Shown one piece after another: positions 52,458 through 60,986 of a DNA stretch of 64,000 nucleotides; the stretch's first letter is position 1, and each line of letters starts with the position of its first letter. The translations under genes were made by a program, and so were the position numbers. Source of the DNA: DATCJU01 sp036562635 (lineage in GTDB: Bacteria; Actinomycetota; Actinomycetes; Mycobacteriales; Pseudonocardiaceae); contig DATCJU010000011.1 in assembly GCA_036562635.1 (NCBI GenBank), positions 1 to 64,000 on the forward strand, given 5' to 3'. The notes below the pieces were generated by a model, which was not told the origin of the DNA, did no database searches, and worked only from the letters and a program-made list of their open reading frames with translations.

Positions 52458-54152
52458 TCAACTGGAACGCAGCAGGACAGGGCGTTCGGCGATCTCGATC
52501 GTGCTGCCCGGTTGAACCGGGGTGACGGTGCCGTCCAGCCGGTGCACCGTGGTGGCGGTGCCCACGTCGGTCACGGCGGTGCCCTGGGACGTCCACCGGA
52601 TCACCGCGGACCTGGAACCGCCCGGTTCACGCAGCACGAAGGCACACTGCCAGACGTTGTCCGGAAGGTGCATGGCCGCTCCGTGGCCGCACGAGGTCAC
52701 CGAGGCGTGGGCCAGCCACCGTTGCAGCTGCTCGACGGCCAGGGCCGCCTCGGTGGGAGCGCCCCCGACCGCCTGCAACACGATCGGGATCTTCGTACCA
52801 CCCCAGTTGTAGAAGTACATCCGACGCAGGTTCGCCTTGTACCCGATCAACCCCACCAGGTAGAAGCGAACCGCGTAGTCGGTCGCCCGTTGCCGGTCCA
52901 ACGGCTGCTGCAGCGGGATGTCGTAGGTCGTACCGGTGTTCCACAACACCGGGTGGACGCCGGCCTCGTGCATCACCCGGTCGACCGTGTCGATCAACTC
53001 CAGCATCGTCTCGGGAGGATCGGACGCGGTGCGTTGGAACAGCTTGATGCTCGCCGCGTCGCAGTGGTGGTACCCACCAAGACGGGCGAACTGCTGCATG
53101 ACCGCCGCCCCCTCGGGAGTCCACAGCCTTCCCATGCCCGGGCAGAGCACCTTGGCCTTGGGATCGACGCTCTTGATGATCCGGTTCCCCCGCTCGGTCA
53201 TCTCGACCAAGCGTTCCAGGGCGTCGTCGTAGAAGTGCCGGTCGTTGCCCATCACCCACAACTCGTAGGACTCGATCCGGCCGCGGTAACGTGTGGCGAG
53301 AGCGGTGACGAACTCGTCCCAGACGGCGAGGTCGTCCGGCGCGGCCGCACGGGAGCCGTCCCCGTACGGCATCGCCGGTGCGTTCGGAGCTGCCCACCGT
53401 GGTGTGCCTCCGATGACGAACAGCACGGGCAACCCGGCCTCGTTGGCCGCGCCCACCAACCGGTCCAGTGTCGCCCAGTTGAACTCACCGGGGCCACGGT
53501 GGATCTGCGCCCACCGGGTGCCCGGGTCCCAGAACCGGACCGTACCGAGCTGGAACGTGGGCATCTGACCGGTGTCCGAGTTGACGGTCGCCCCGAACAA
53601 CTCCGAGGGAACGGGTGTCGGCGGCAGCACCCAGGACGGTCCGGAAACCGCCTGCGGCCGGGAATCCGGCCCCGAGGTCACGGGCACGTTCGTCGACCCG
53701 GTCAGCACCACCAGCAGCATCACGGCGAGTGCGAGCGCACCGACGACGATCCCGGCACGGTGGTGTCCGCCGCCGAGAACCGTCGACGACGTCGGGACCG
53801 TCGACGACGTCGGGGCAGGTGCGCTCGTGATGTCGGGCAGCCGGTCCGACGCATCCGGTGCAGGCCTGTCGGCATCGGCTTCGACACCGGATTCGGGGCA
53901 GCTCCTTCCCCGGGTGGCGCGTTTCCACACACGGTAGAGCTCGTCGAGCTGCTCCCCGGTCGCGTCGCACGCCTGCGCGATGCGTTCGACGATCGCGAAC
54001 GCTCCGGGCACGGCCTTGCCCGAGCAGTAGCGGTGCAGCGAAAAGCGGCTGACGAACGTCTTCCGCGCCAGCTGCTCGTAGCTACGTCCGCTTCGCTGCT
54101 TGTGCCACAGCAGAAGCTCCCCCAGTTCCCGGGCAGGATCATCGTTCGGCAT
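52458..54152 (-). CDS. HTH - TM - glycoside-hydrolase-like fusion protein
   Basis: 564 residues. N-terminal XRE-type HTH (~10-75, SYEQLARKTFVSRFSLHRYCSG), a Pro/Ser/Thr linker, one TM helix (~134-151, AGIVVGALALAVMLLVVL), then an extracellular barrel of glycosidase clan A type (~186-490, FGATVNSDTG, VRFWDPGTRWAQI, LFVIGGTPRWA). At the two positions where such enzymes carry catalytic Glu the sequence reads YELWVMGND (instead of WNEPN) and LWNTGTTYD (instead of NTE), so it is probably inactive. It looks like a one-component sugar sensor across the membrane. Confidence 0.75.
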   Translation of the reverse strand: MPNDDPARELGELLLWHKQRSGRSYEQLARKTFVSRFSLHRYCSGKAVPGAFAIVERIAQACDATGEQLDELYRVWKRATRGRSCPESGVEADADRPAPDASDRLPDITSAPAPTSSTVPTSSTVLGGGHHRAGIVVGALALAVMLLVVLTGSTNVPVTSGPDSRPQAVSGPSWVLPPTPVPSELFGATVNSDTGQMPTFQLGTVRFWDPGTRWAQIHRGPGEFNWATLDRLVGAANEAGLPVLFVIGGTPRWAAPNAPAMPYGDGSRAAAPDDLAVWDEFVTALATRYRGRIESYELWVMGNDRHFYDDALERLVEMTERGNRIIKSVDPKAKVLCPGMGRLWTPEGAAVMQQFARLGGYHHCDAASIKLFQRTASDPPETMLELIDTVDRVMHEAGVHPVLWNTGTTYDIPLQQPLDRQRATDYAVRFYLVGLIGYKANLRRMYFYNWGGTKIPIVLQAVGGAPTEAALAVEQLQRWLAHASVTSCGHGAAMHLPDNVWQCAFVLREPGGSRSAVIRWTSQGTAVTDVGTATTVHRLDGTVTPVQPGSTIEIAERPVLLRSS

Positions 54153-54984
54153 CGGTCCCCCTGTGACGGTCGACGATCCGTGACGGCGGCGGCGAACACT
54201 GTCGTTTCCTCAGGAGCGGAGCACGCGACATGCACCGTGCACAGCACGGCCGGACCCAGGCTCCGCGCTCCCGAAGAGCCGGAACCCGACCGGAAGACAC
54301 CTACCGGGGGTGGATGATCGCAGCAGGCGACCGAAGCTCGGCTCCCGAGCCGCCCCGGTCGGAGAAGTACACGTCAGCGTGCGGCCCGCCCGTGTCCGCA
54401 GTCATGCCCCTGTCAGGGCCTGCGGCAGTGGGCCGACTCTCCTCGGTGCGGTGTGGTCCTGGTGCGACGCCACCGAGCACGTGAAGTCGACCCCCCATCC
54501 GTCGCCCTCACGTGCGACGCCCGCAGGGCCAGCAGTGAACAGGTCATCTGGCAGGCCCATGGCCAGCACCCCCGAGATGATCGTCAATGCGAGGAGACCG
54601 TAGCAGGAACGGGGGTGGTGAACTGGATGATCGTGAAATTCGAGCCCGGCACCCGGTTCGACCGGTACCACCACCCCGCCGGGTCCACTCCTGTCGGCGG
54701 GGAGTGGAACCCCGTGTCGCGGGGTACGAGCGGCACTGCCACCGGGGCACCCGTGGGCATCCTCACCATCCTCGTCGGCAGCGCCCGGCTCGACACTATC
54801 GTCGCCGACCGGGGGCGCCGTCCCCGCGGGTCCTGGCCCCGGCGACCACCGCCGAGGTCCGCCCGACCCCGCAGGTGACACAACGCCCTCGGCGGCGGGA
54901 CCGGCGTGCGCAGGTGACGTCACCCTCACCCATGCCCCCGTGCCCGACCGCCGCGTCAACCCACCGGAAAGGAGAGAACCTCCG
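54153..54984. other. 832-bp intergenic region, perhaps with a small gene
   Basis: An 83-residue plus-strand frame from ATG 54627 (or GTG 54615) to 54878 (MIVKFEPGTRFDRYHHPAG) has G/C at most third positions. A 64-residue minus-strand frame with one helix (LTIISGVLAMGLPDD) lies near 54402-54596. Neither has a ribosome site or known family. No other gene is seen. Confidence 0.4.
54627..54878 (+). CDS. Possible small protein
   Basis: 83 residues, MIVKFEPGTRFDRYHH at the start and a very Arg/Pro-rich end. Third positions look coding-like for the first ~70 codons. It has no Cys or membrane segment and no neighbours. Could equally be a chance frame. Confidence 0.3.
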   Translation: MIVKFEPGTRFDRYHHPAGSTPVGGEWNPVSRGTSGTATGAPVGILTILVGSARLDTIVADRGRRPRGSWPRRPPPRSARPRR

Positions 54985-55791
54985 TTGACCGGCACATCCG
55001 GGCACGGTCCCAGCAGTTACTTCGAACGGATCGGCCCCCACCGCTTCGCGCCGACCGCCCACGCGACCGGGGCGTGGCACCACGACGAGCAGCACTTCAG
55101 CCCGCTGGGTGGTCTCGTCGTCCACGCGATCGAGCGTCACCGTGCGAGTGAGCGACGCCCCGACCTGCTGATCAGCCGCATCAGCTTCGACATCCTGGGG
55201 CGCATCGCCCTCGACGAGTTCGACATCCACGTCGAGACGATCCGGCCGGGCCGCACCATCGAGCTGACGGAAGCCACCGTGGTCATCGCCGGACGTCCCG
55301 TGGTCCGGGCCCGGACCTGGCTCCTGGCGGAACAGGACACCGGCGTCGTCGCCGGGGGCGAACCCGACCCGCTGCCCGACCCCGAGTCGCTGGAACCGTG
55401 GCCGCTGAGCTCCGTGTGGCCCGGCGGATACATCGCGTCCCTGGACGTGCGCCCCGTCGGCACGCCCCAGCCGGGGCGCACCACGGCGTGGGTGTCCACC
55501 CCCGTCGAGCTCGTGGCCGGGGAGCCGGTCAGTCCGCTGGCGTCCTACGTCGCCCTCGTCGACACCGCCAACGGCATCGCGGTACGGCAGGAACCGACCA
55601 AGTGGATGTTCCCCAACGTGGACCTGTCGATCCACCTCTACCGTCAGCCGGAGGGTCGGTGGACCGGGCTGGACACCACCGTCGTCTTCGGCAGCCGTGG
55701 TCAGGGCCTCACCAGCACCGTCCTCCACGACACGCGGGGCCCAGTCGGAAACGCACAGCAGATCCTCACCGTCCGCCCCCTGGAGGAGTGA
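54985..55791 (+). CDS. Acyl-CoA thioesterase-like protein (hot-dog fold)
   Basis: 268 residues from TTG 54985, with AAAGGAGA 9 nt upstream. Two hot-dog halves are likely: the first with FSPLGGLVVHAIERHR, ISFDILGRIALDEFDI and VVIAGRPVVRARTW; the second with LASYVALVDTANGI, VDLSIHLYRQPEGRWTGLDTT and VFGSRGQGLTSTVLHD. This matches the TesB/4HBT_3 type of 260-290 residues. The substrate is unknown. Confidence 0.78.
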   Translation: MTGTSGHGPSSYFERIGPHRFAPTAHATGAWHHDEQHFSPLGGLVVHAIERHRASERRPDLLISRISFDILGRIALDEFDIHVETIRPGRTIELTEATVVIAGRPVVRARTWLLAEQDTGVVAGGEPDPLPDPESLEPWPLSSVWPGGYIASLDVRPVGTPQPGRTTAWVSTPVELVAGEPVSPLASYVALVDTANGIAVRQEPTKWMFPNVDLSIHLYRQPEGRWTGLDTTVVFGSRGQGLTSTVLHDTRGPVGNAQQILTVRPLEE

Positions 55792-55879
55792 TCCTCCTGC
55801 CCGACCACACCCGGGAACCGGGCTCTCCCAGCGTCCGCCACCACCGCCCGGCGGATCGGGGTGAACCACCGTGCCCCGG

Positions 55880-56227
55880 TCAGGGCAGATGGCCATGGGC
55901 GACGAGCCAGACGGCGAACGCCTCCAGGTCCTCGTGGAAGGAGACACCGGTGCGGCGCGGATGTTCCACCGCCCACCGGTCGAAGAGCTCCACGAAACGG
56001 TTCCCGAGCGCGTCGGCGAGATCCGGGCGGAGTCGTTCCGCGATCCGGCGACGTTTGTTGCGGAGAGCGGCCGCCTCGATCCGGACCCGCCGCGGGTCGA
56101 ACCCCGGTGGTACCGGTCCGCCGGCGAGCAGGGCCCGCACCAGTTCGGCCTGCCGGGACGCCAGCCGCTCCCGGCAGGCCGTCCCTCCCCCGCTCATCAC
56201 CTGGTCACCCACGTCAGGACCGGTCAC
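55880..56227 (-). CDS. MNIO-cluster partner protein (SCO6045-like C-terminal)
   Basis: 115 residues from GTG 56227, which overlaps the MNIO stop (GTGA). All helical: LASRQAELVRALLAG, AAALRNKRRRIAERLRPDLADALG, RFVELFDRWAVEHP, EDLEAFAVWLVAHGHL. Proteins like this follow DUF692 genes in streptomycetes. Possibly the peptide-recognition partner of the MNIO enzyme, as DUF2063-type partners are elsewhere (inference). Confidence 0.7.
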   Translation of the reverse strand: MTGPDVGDQVMSGGGTACRERLASRQAELVRALLAGGPVPPGFDPRRVRIEAAALRNKRRRIAERLRPDLADALGNRFVELFDRWAVEHPRRTGVSFHEDLEAFAVWLVAHGHLP

Positions 56228-57060
56228 GTCCCCTCCCCGCCTTCCCTCTGCCGTGCCTCCACCACGGCCCGGATGGCGGCCAGCTCCGCGGCAAGGTCGG
56301 CATCGGGAGGGAAGTCGTCGTCGCGTTCGAGCAGAACACCCGGCGGGCTGGTCCGGACACACAGTTCGGCCAGCACGTCGAGCACCTCCTGCGGCACGGC
56401 GTGCGCATGGGTGTCGTGGTAGAGGCCGTCGTGCTGCACCCCGCCCGCCACGTGGACGTAGGCGAGCCGCTCCAGAGGCACCTCGTCCAGGAACCCGGTC
56501 GGCGACGTGCCCAGGTTGATCGAGTTGGCGTACAGGTTCGCCACGTCCACCAACAGCCAGCACCCGGTCCGCTCGACCAGCTCGGCCAGGAACTGTCCCT
56601 CGGACAACTCGGCGTCCGGCCAGTCCACCAGCGCGGCGACGTTCTCCAGCGCGAGCGGGACGGACAGGTCACGCTGGGCCGCACGCACGTTGGCGACCAG
56701 CACGTCCAGTGCCTCCCGCGTGCGCGGCACCGGCAGCAGATGACCCGTGTCCAGCCCACCGGCACCGGTGAACGCCACGTGCTCGCTCACCAGCGGCGCC
56801 TCCACCGCCTCGGCCACCGCCGCCAGGTGCGCGACCCGGGCCGGGTCCGGTGGTTCCGCCCCTCCCAGGGACAACGACACGGCGTGCACGACCACCGGCA
56901 TTCCCCGAGCACGCAACACCCGCAGTGACTCCGGCAGCGGATCGGGCCGGATGTTCTCCGCCAGCACCTCGACGAAGTCCACGCCCGGCAACCGCTCCAC
57001 GGTCAGGTCGATCTCCGGTCGCCACCCGATTCCCACACCCAGTCGGGGCGGCCTGGTCAT
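56224..57060 (-). CDS. DUF692 / MNIO (multinuclear iron oxidase) family enzyme
   Basis: 278 residues from ATG 57060. A TIM barrel of the MbnB type: GVGIGWRPEI at the N-terminus, VVHAVSLSLGG, SEHVAFTG, LALENVAALVDW, LLVDVANLYANSINLG and YVHVAGGVQHDGLYHDTHAHAVP; His, Glu, Asp and Asn residues at these places are the iron ligands. MNIO enzymes oxidatively modify Cys or other residues of ribosomal peptides. It is coupled on both sides (ATGA to the TIGR04222 gene, GTGA to the partner). Confidence 0.9.
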   Translation of the reverse strand: MTRPPRLGVGIGWRPEIDLTVERLPGVDFVEVLAENIRPDPLPESLRVLRARGMPVVVHAVSLSLGGAEPPDPARVAHLAAVAEAVEAPLVSEHVAFTGAGGLDTGHLLPVPRTREALDVLVANVRAAQRDLSVPLALENVAALVDWPDAELSEGQFLAELVERTGCWLLVDVANLYANSINLGTSPTGFLDEVPLERLAYVHVAGGVQHDGLYHDTHAHAVPQEVLDVLAELCVRTSPPGVLLERDDDFPPDADLAAELAAIRAVVEARQREGGEGT

Positions 57061-57737
57061 ATGCCCCCTCCCCCGCAACCGCCGCCACCACAGCCCGAAC
57101 CGCAGCTGGATCCTCCGGAGCTGTCGCCGGACCCTCCGCTCGACCCGGTGTCGACGTAACCGACGCTGGAGCCACCGCCTCCGAGGTACGTCGCACCGGC
57201 GGCACCAGCGGTGCCATGCCCCGCCGCACGGGCCGAGGGACGTGGGGAGTGCATGGTGGACACCAGAGCCGACGCGATCACCGGGTCCGGGTAGGCACCC
57301 AGACCGCGGACGGCCACCCGAGCCGTCGCCTCACGTGATGCCCTGCCGGCGGCGATGAGCCGTTCCGCGTGGATGGTGGGTTTCCCGTAACCCGTGCGGC
57401 TCCACACGTGCAACCTCACGATCACCACGGCGGCCACCAGGAGTTCCAACGCGAGATAGCCCACGGGGTATCCGTGGACCACGCCGTTGACGAGTCGCAC
57501 CAGTCCGACGAGCAGCAGCAGGGAGAAGAGGACCAGCCCGAACCCGGCAACCCGCTGCACGACGCGACGGCGAACGCGGAACGGGTGCGAGTTGCACCGC
57601 CTCATCAGCGCGGTGACCGGCGCTGCACTGCACGCCCCGACGAGCACGTCCTGGACCCGGCGGGGTCGTCTGCCGATCACGTCCAGTACCGCCTGGTCCA
57701 GTGGGTCGGCCACCGTGGTCGTCGTGGCGGTGATCAT
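57057..57737 (-). CDS. TIGR04222-type membrane protein, C-terminal part, Cys/Gly-rich tail
   Basis: 226 residues. N-terminal (MITATTTTVADPLDQAVLD) continues the domain of the 57734 gene in another frame. Two TM helices (FGLVLFSLLLLVGLVRLV, LALELLVAAVVIVRLHVW) follow. The C-terminus (~185-226) is Gly/Ser-rich and ends SSCGSGCGGGGCGGGGI, with three Cys at C-x3-C-x4-C spacing. The tail beside a DUF692 enzyme makes it a candidate substrate for Cys modification. The open frame extends upstream to 57818, consistent with a frameshift split. Confidence 0.8.
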   Translation of the reverse strand: MITATTTTVADPLDQAVLDVIGRRPRRVQDVLVGACSAAPVTALMRRCNSHPFRVRRRVVQRVAGFGLVLFSLLLLVGLVRLVNGVVHGYPVGYLALELLVAAVVIVRLHVWSRTGYGKPTIHAERLIAAGRASREATARVAVRGLGAYPDPVIASALVSTMHSPRPSARAAGHGTAGAAGATYLGGGGSSVGYVDTGSSGGSGDSSGGSSCGSGCGGGGCGGGGI

Positions 57738-57979
57738 GCCTGCTCGGGAGACGCGCACCGCCCCTGCTCGATCAGCCGGGCGAGCGAGGTCTCGACCACG
57801 CGAGACGCACCACCGCACAGGTAAGCCAGGATGTTCACGTCACCATCCGGCTCCGGTTTCGCCCCGTACGGCCGCCGTACCGCCCTGTACAGGATGGCCA
57901 CCAGCACGACAGCCACGGCCAGTACGGCGCCGTAAAGCAACAGGAAGGAAGGACCGGAGATCCCCCACGGATGCCCCAT
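57734..57979 (-). CDS. TIGR04222-type protein, N-terminal part (split from the next gene)
   Basis: 81 residues. One TM helix (FLLLYGAVLAVAVVLVAILY), then NILAYLCGGASRVVETSLARLIEQG, the start of the TIGR04222 domain. It then ends in GRCASPEQA. Adding one G to the CCCC/GGGG run at 57761-57764 gives LIEQGAVRVSRAGMITATT, which joins it in frame to the 57057 gene. So it is probably one gene of ~307 residues, broken by a one-base deletion. Confidence 0.75.
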   Translation of the reverse strand: MGHPWGISGPSFLLLYGAVLAVAVVLVAILYRAVRRPYGAKPEPDGDVNILAYLCGGASRVVETSLARLIEQGRCASPEQA

Positions 57980-58387
57980 CACCGCCCCCTCGCCCCGCAG
58001 GAACGATCTCCCGACGATAGGTCCTGGAAGTCCCGGCGACAGCCACGAACCAGCCCTTGACGCCGTACGGCAGCACCGGTGATGCGCCGACGGACCGATC
58101 CGACCCGGCCGAACGTTCCCGGGACGACGGTGCTGACGTCGTCCGTGGTACCGCCCGGGGCCGTGTGCGTGCCTTGTGGAGAAGAACCGTCGGTCGACAC
58201 CGACCGGCGGACGGCGCGCCGGAGAGCACTCCTTCGTGGCCGGCCTCACCGCCCCGAGACGTGCGGTCGCGCTCCGTGTCCCCGAGAAGCGGAGGCCCGG
58301 GACGTACCGTCCTGGGCCTCCGTTGCCATCTCCCGAGCGGTCTGCCCGTCACGACATGCGCCGGGCAGCACCGCCTCGGGCACGACC
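57980..58387. other. 408-bp intergenic region upstream of the MNIO cluster
   Basis: No gene. It contains the promoter of the leftward MNIO cluster (not identified) and, at 58291-58321, a terminator for the RNase gene. Confidence 0.5.
58291..58321 (-). terminator. Terminator hairpin of the secreted RNase gene
   Basis: GGAGGCCCGGGACG and CGTCCTGGGCCTCC form a 14-bp stem with one G-T wobble and loop TAC, 67 nt downstream of the RNase stop. Confidence 0.65.
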
Positions 58388-58810
58388 TCAGGAGATCCGG
58401 TAGAAGTTGCTGTAGTGGTCGGGCGAGAAGTACACCACCCCGGTGGTGCGGTCCACCACGATCCGGTAGGCGTCACGCGACGCACCGCACGAACGCGGGT
58501 AGACGTCGAACTCCAGGTAGTAGTGCCCGCTGGGCAGCTGCCCCTCCCGGTTGTAGAACTGCCCGCCGGCGAAGTTGCACCGACCGTCGGGCCAGTTGTA
58601 CCAGCCCCGGGAGCTGGGGTATCCCTTCGACTTCCAGATCGAGTTGGCCTCGCGCGCGTCGGCGCAGCGAGACATCGTGCAGGAGCTGTAGACGGCGGCG
58701 TCCGCGGCCGGGGGAACGACGAGCGACACGCCGAGCAGGGACGCGATCGCAGCGACCGCCAGGACGAGCCGCTTCGACCAGGAGAGTCGGGTGCTTTGCA
58801 GGGTGTGCAC
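58388..58810 (-). CDS. Secreted guanyl-specific ribonuclease (N1/T1 type)
   Basis: 140 residues from GTG 58810 with AGGAGG 4-5 nt upstream. Sec signal peptide (LVLAVAAIASLLGVSLVVPPAADA). The mature domain follows RNase Sa/barnase-like order: IWKSKGYPSSRGWYNW, FYNREGQLPSGHYYLEFDVYPR with the general-base Glu, RDAYRIVVDRTTGVVYF with an Arg, and DHYSNFYRI with the general-acid His. An exported RNase, active outside or in competition. No inhibitor (barstar-like) gene lies beside it. Confidence 0.85.
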   Translation of the reverse strand: MHTLQSTRLSWSKRLVLAVAAIASLLGVSLVVPPAADAAVYSSCTMSRCADAREANSIWKSKGYPSSRGWYNWPDGRCNFAGGQFYNREGQLPSGHYYLEFDVYPRSCGASRDAYRIVVDRTTGVVYFSPDHYSNFYRIS

Positions 58811-59962
58811 AAAACCTCCTTGCCAAGCCCGGAAAGGGCAAACGGCGATCATGGTGGCCCTGCTTTCCTACCTGCTGATGCCGTGATCATCAAGAGTTGA
58901 TGAACACCGGGGAACGAACCGGAATCGGGTGTAACCTCCTGTGGCCATCGCCGTGTGATCACCGATCCCCGTGGCGAGCGGGATGGTGACGTGTGGCGAC
59001 ACGACCATGACCGCACCGGGAACATGCGGCGTCGGACGTGTCGACGATCTCAGCGGAAAGTCATGCTCCGCGATCACCGGAGCTTGCGTTCGACCGGCAC
59101 GTGCCATTCGTCGCGTCGAGGATGATCCCGCCGCCGGAGAGACCTGCCGGGAACGCGGACGACCCATCTCTCCTGGCCAGGTTTTCCTCGTGCAGGCCCC
59201 ACCGAACGCACCTCGAACGTGGCGAGAGCGGCACGATCGTGATGCGGGATCCCGGTCGTGCGACAAGGTCCAGGAACAGTGACCCGACTCCGCTGCCCGT
59301 GGCCGCCCGCCCAACCGTCCCGGGTAGGGTCGATCACCCTCTCCGGACGAGGTGACGGGTGTGGGCCGACCGAGCCCGAGCAACTCGGCCCTGGTGGTCG
59401 GGGTGCGTGACCGCTCCGAACGGCGAGCGCCGTCCTGTGCTCGTTCTGTTTCTTGCGGTGTGGGTGTCGGACGCGCCGTCGGTGTATTTGATTTCAGTCA
59501 ACACTGAAATCATCGATGAATCTATTGAAAGAGAAGAATTTGAGAAAAAGGCCGGACGGAGTCTGGTCGTCACGGCCCGCTTCCCGAGGCCTCACGGCAA
59601 CGGACCCTGTACGCACCAGGTGATGCCACGGTGCGCGAGGGGGCCCGGCGGTACGCGGCTGTCTGGGAGGCCGCGGACGTCGAGGCCATCGCGAAGGGGC
59701 CCTCGCCGACCATGCTCCCGGCATCGTGATGTTCGACGTGCCGTCACCCACGCCCCGGTACGCTGCGGTACCCCCGAACAGTTCGTCACCGACTCGCACA
59801 ACCGCCTACGACTGCTCCTGGGGCTACGCAAGGAGCGCGGCCACCGGCGAGGTGCAGACCGACCTGCGTCCGTGCCCCTCCGCGATCCCGGGGACGCCAC
59901 GTCCGATCGACGGGAACCCCCAGGTGAGCGGGGAGTGGAGCAGCACCGGGGGTGTCCGTGTC
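58811..59962. other. 1152-bp region without a convincing gene
   Basis: Contains the AT-rich element copy B (59491-59517) and a ~55-codon plus-strand fragment ending 59728-59730 (RTLYAPGDATVREGARRYAAVWEAADVEAIAK), which looks like the C-terminal end of a larger protein, perhaps a DUF5753-like regulator, without its start. Possible remnant of mobile or decayed DNA. Confidence 0.5.
59491..59517. repeat. AT-rich palindromic element, copy B
   Basis: ATTTCAGTCAACACTGAAAT followed by CATCGAT; see 34231. Both copies read in frame on the plus strand as ISVNTEIID and on the minus strand as MISVLTEIK. Confidence 0.8.
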
Positions 59963-60607
59963 TCACGGGCGTCTGCGGGCCCGGAGAACCACGTCGTGCA
60001 ACGTGGTCTCACGTCCATGCGGGTCGGAGACCGTGCGAAGCCTGTTCTCGGCGACGAGCACGTCCCACCGGTCACGGTCGAGGACGGTCACCAGGTCCTC
60101 GGCCGTGCCGGCCACCGCGGAGGCGGGCATGTGCGTGGCCCCGTTCTCCCGCTGCGGCGACCCGTGGCCGACGACGAGGAGCGTGCCGCCGGGTGCGACC
60201 CATGCCGCCAGTCGACCGAGCAGATCCAGGTGCGAGGTGGCGGGATGGACGTAGTGGGTGGTGACCAGGTCGAACTGCCCCTGGGGCGGTGTCCAGGTGG
60301 TCAGGTCGGCCTCGACCCAGGTGATCCGGGTGGCGACGTCCGCGGCGACCGTCTCGGCACCGCGCCGAACGTGGCGCAGTGCGGTGGCCGAGATGTCCAC
60401 CGCGGTGACCTGCCAACCACGTGCGGCGAGCCAGACGGCCTCGGCACCGTGACCGCAGCCCGCGTCCAGGGCCGTGCCGGGTGCGAGTTCGCCGACTTCG
60501 CCGACCAGATGCGGGTTGGCCGCCGTCGGGTGGGCTGTAACGGTGTGCCCCTGGCCGGTCCCGCTCCAGTGGTGCTCCCAGTAGGACTTGTCGAACGCGT
60601 GCGACAC
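59963..60607 (-). CDS. Class I SAM-dependent methyltransferase
   Basis: 214 residues from GTG 60607 with GGAGGG 7 nt upstream; ATG 60622 is possible. Motif I: TALDAGCGHGAEAVWLA, then VTAVDISATALRHV, then ADLTTW and LVTTHYVHP, and a C-terminal LLVVGHGSP. This is the typical small-molecule/UbiE-like fold. The start MSHAFDKSYWEHHWSGTG is common in actinobacterial members. The substrate is unknown. Confidence 0.88.
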   Translation of the reverse strand: MSHAFDKSYWEHHWSGTGQGHTVTAHPTAANPHLVGEVGELAPGTALDAGCGHGAEAVWLAARGWQVTAVDISATALRHVRRGAETVAADVATRITWVEADLTTWTPPQGQFDLVTTHYVHPATSHLDLLGRLAAWVAPGGTLLVVGHGSPQRENGATHMPASAVAGTAEDLVTVLDRDRWDVLVAENRLRTVSDPHGRETTLHDVVLRARRRP

Positions 60608-60728
60608 GACGGCTCCCTCCATTCGCACACGGTCCATGGCGACGGCGGACCGCCACCGGGTCACTGGTGTGGACCCCGGCTGGACAAGACCCCGAGAGCA
60701 CCGTCGGCCCCAGGCGGTCCTGCGTGTA

Positions 60729-60986
60729 CTAAGCCTGTTCGTCCGGGGCGCGATGCGACTGCGGTTCACCGTAGCCCCTGCCGGCCAGCAGCAGGCACCA
60801 CCCCGCCGAGGTCGGCTCCACCAGTTCGTTGTCGAACCGGAGCTCCCGGTCGACGGGAACATCCGGGCCGCCCGGATCCAGCACTCGCCCGCCGACGACC
60901 GGATTCGACCGGTCGTACTCGTCCGGCTCGGTCTCGACCTCCACGAGGATCGTGTCCCCTCCGCTCCGGACCCACTTCACGCGCAC
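60729..60986 (-). CDS. Hypothetical protein
   Basis: 85 residues from GTG 60986 (VRVKWVRSGGDTILVEVETE). Mostly beta (RELRFDNELVEPTSAGWCLLLAGRGYG). No family is recognised. It lies between the methyltransferase and the UvrA-like gene on the same strand. Confidence 0.55.
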   Translation of the reverse strand: MRVKWVRSGGDTILVEVETEPDEYDRSNPVVGGRVLDPGGPDVPVDRELRFDNELVEPTSAGWCLLLAGRGYGEPQSHRAPDEQA

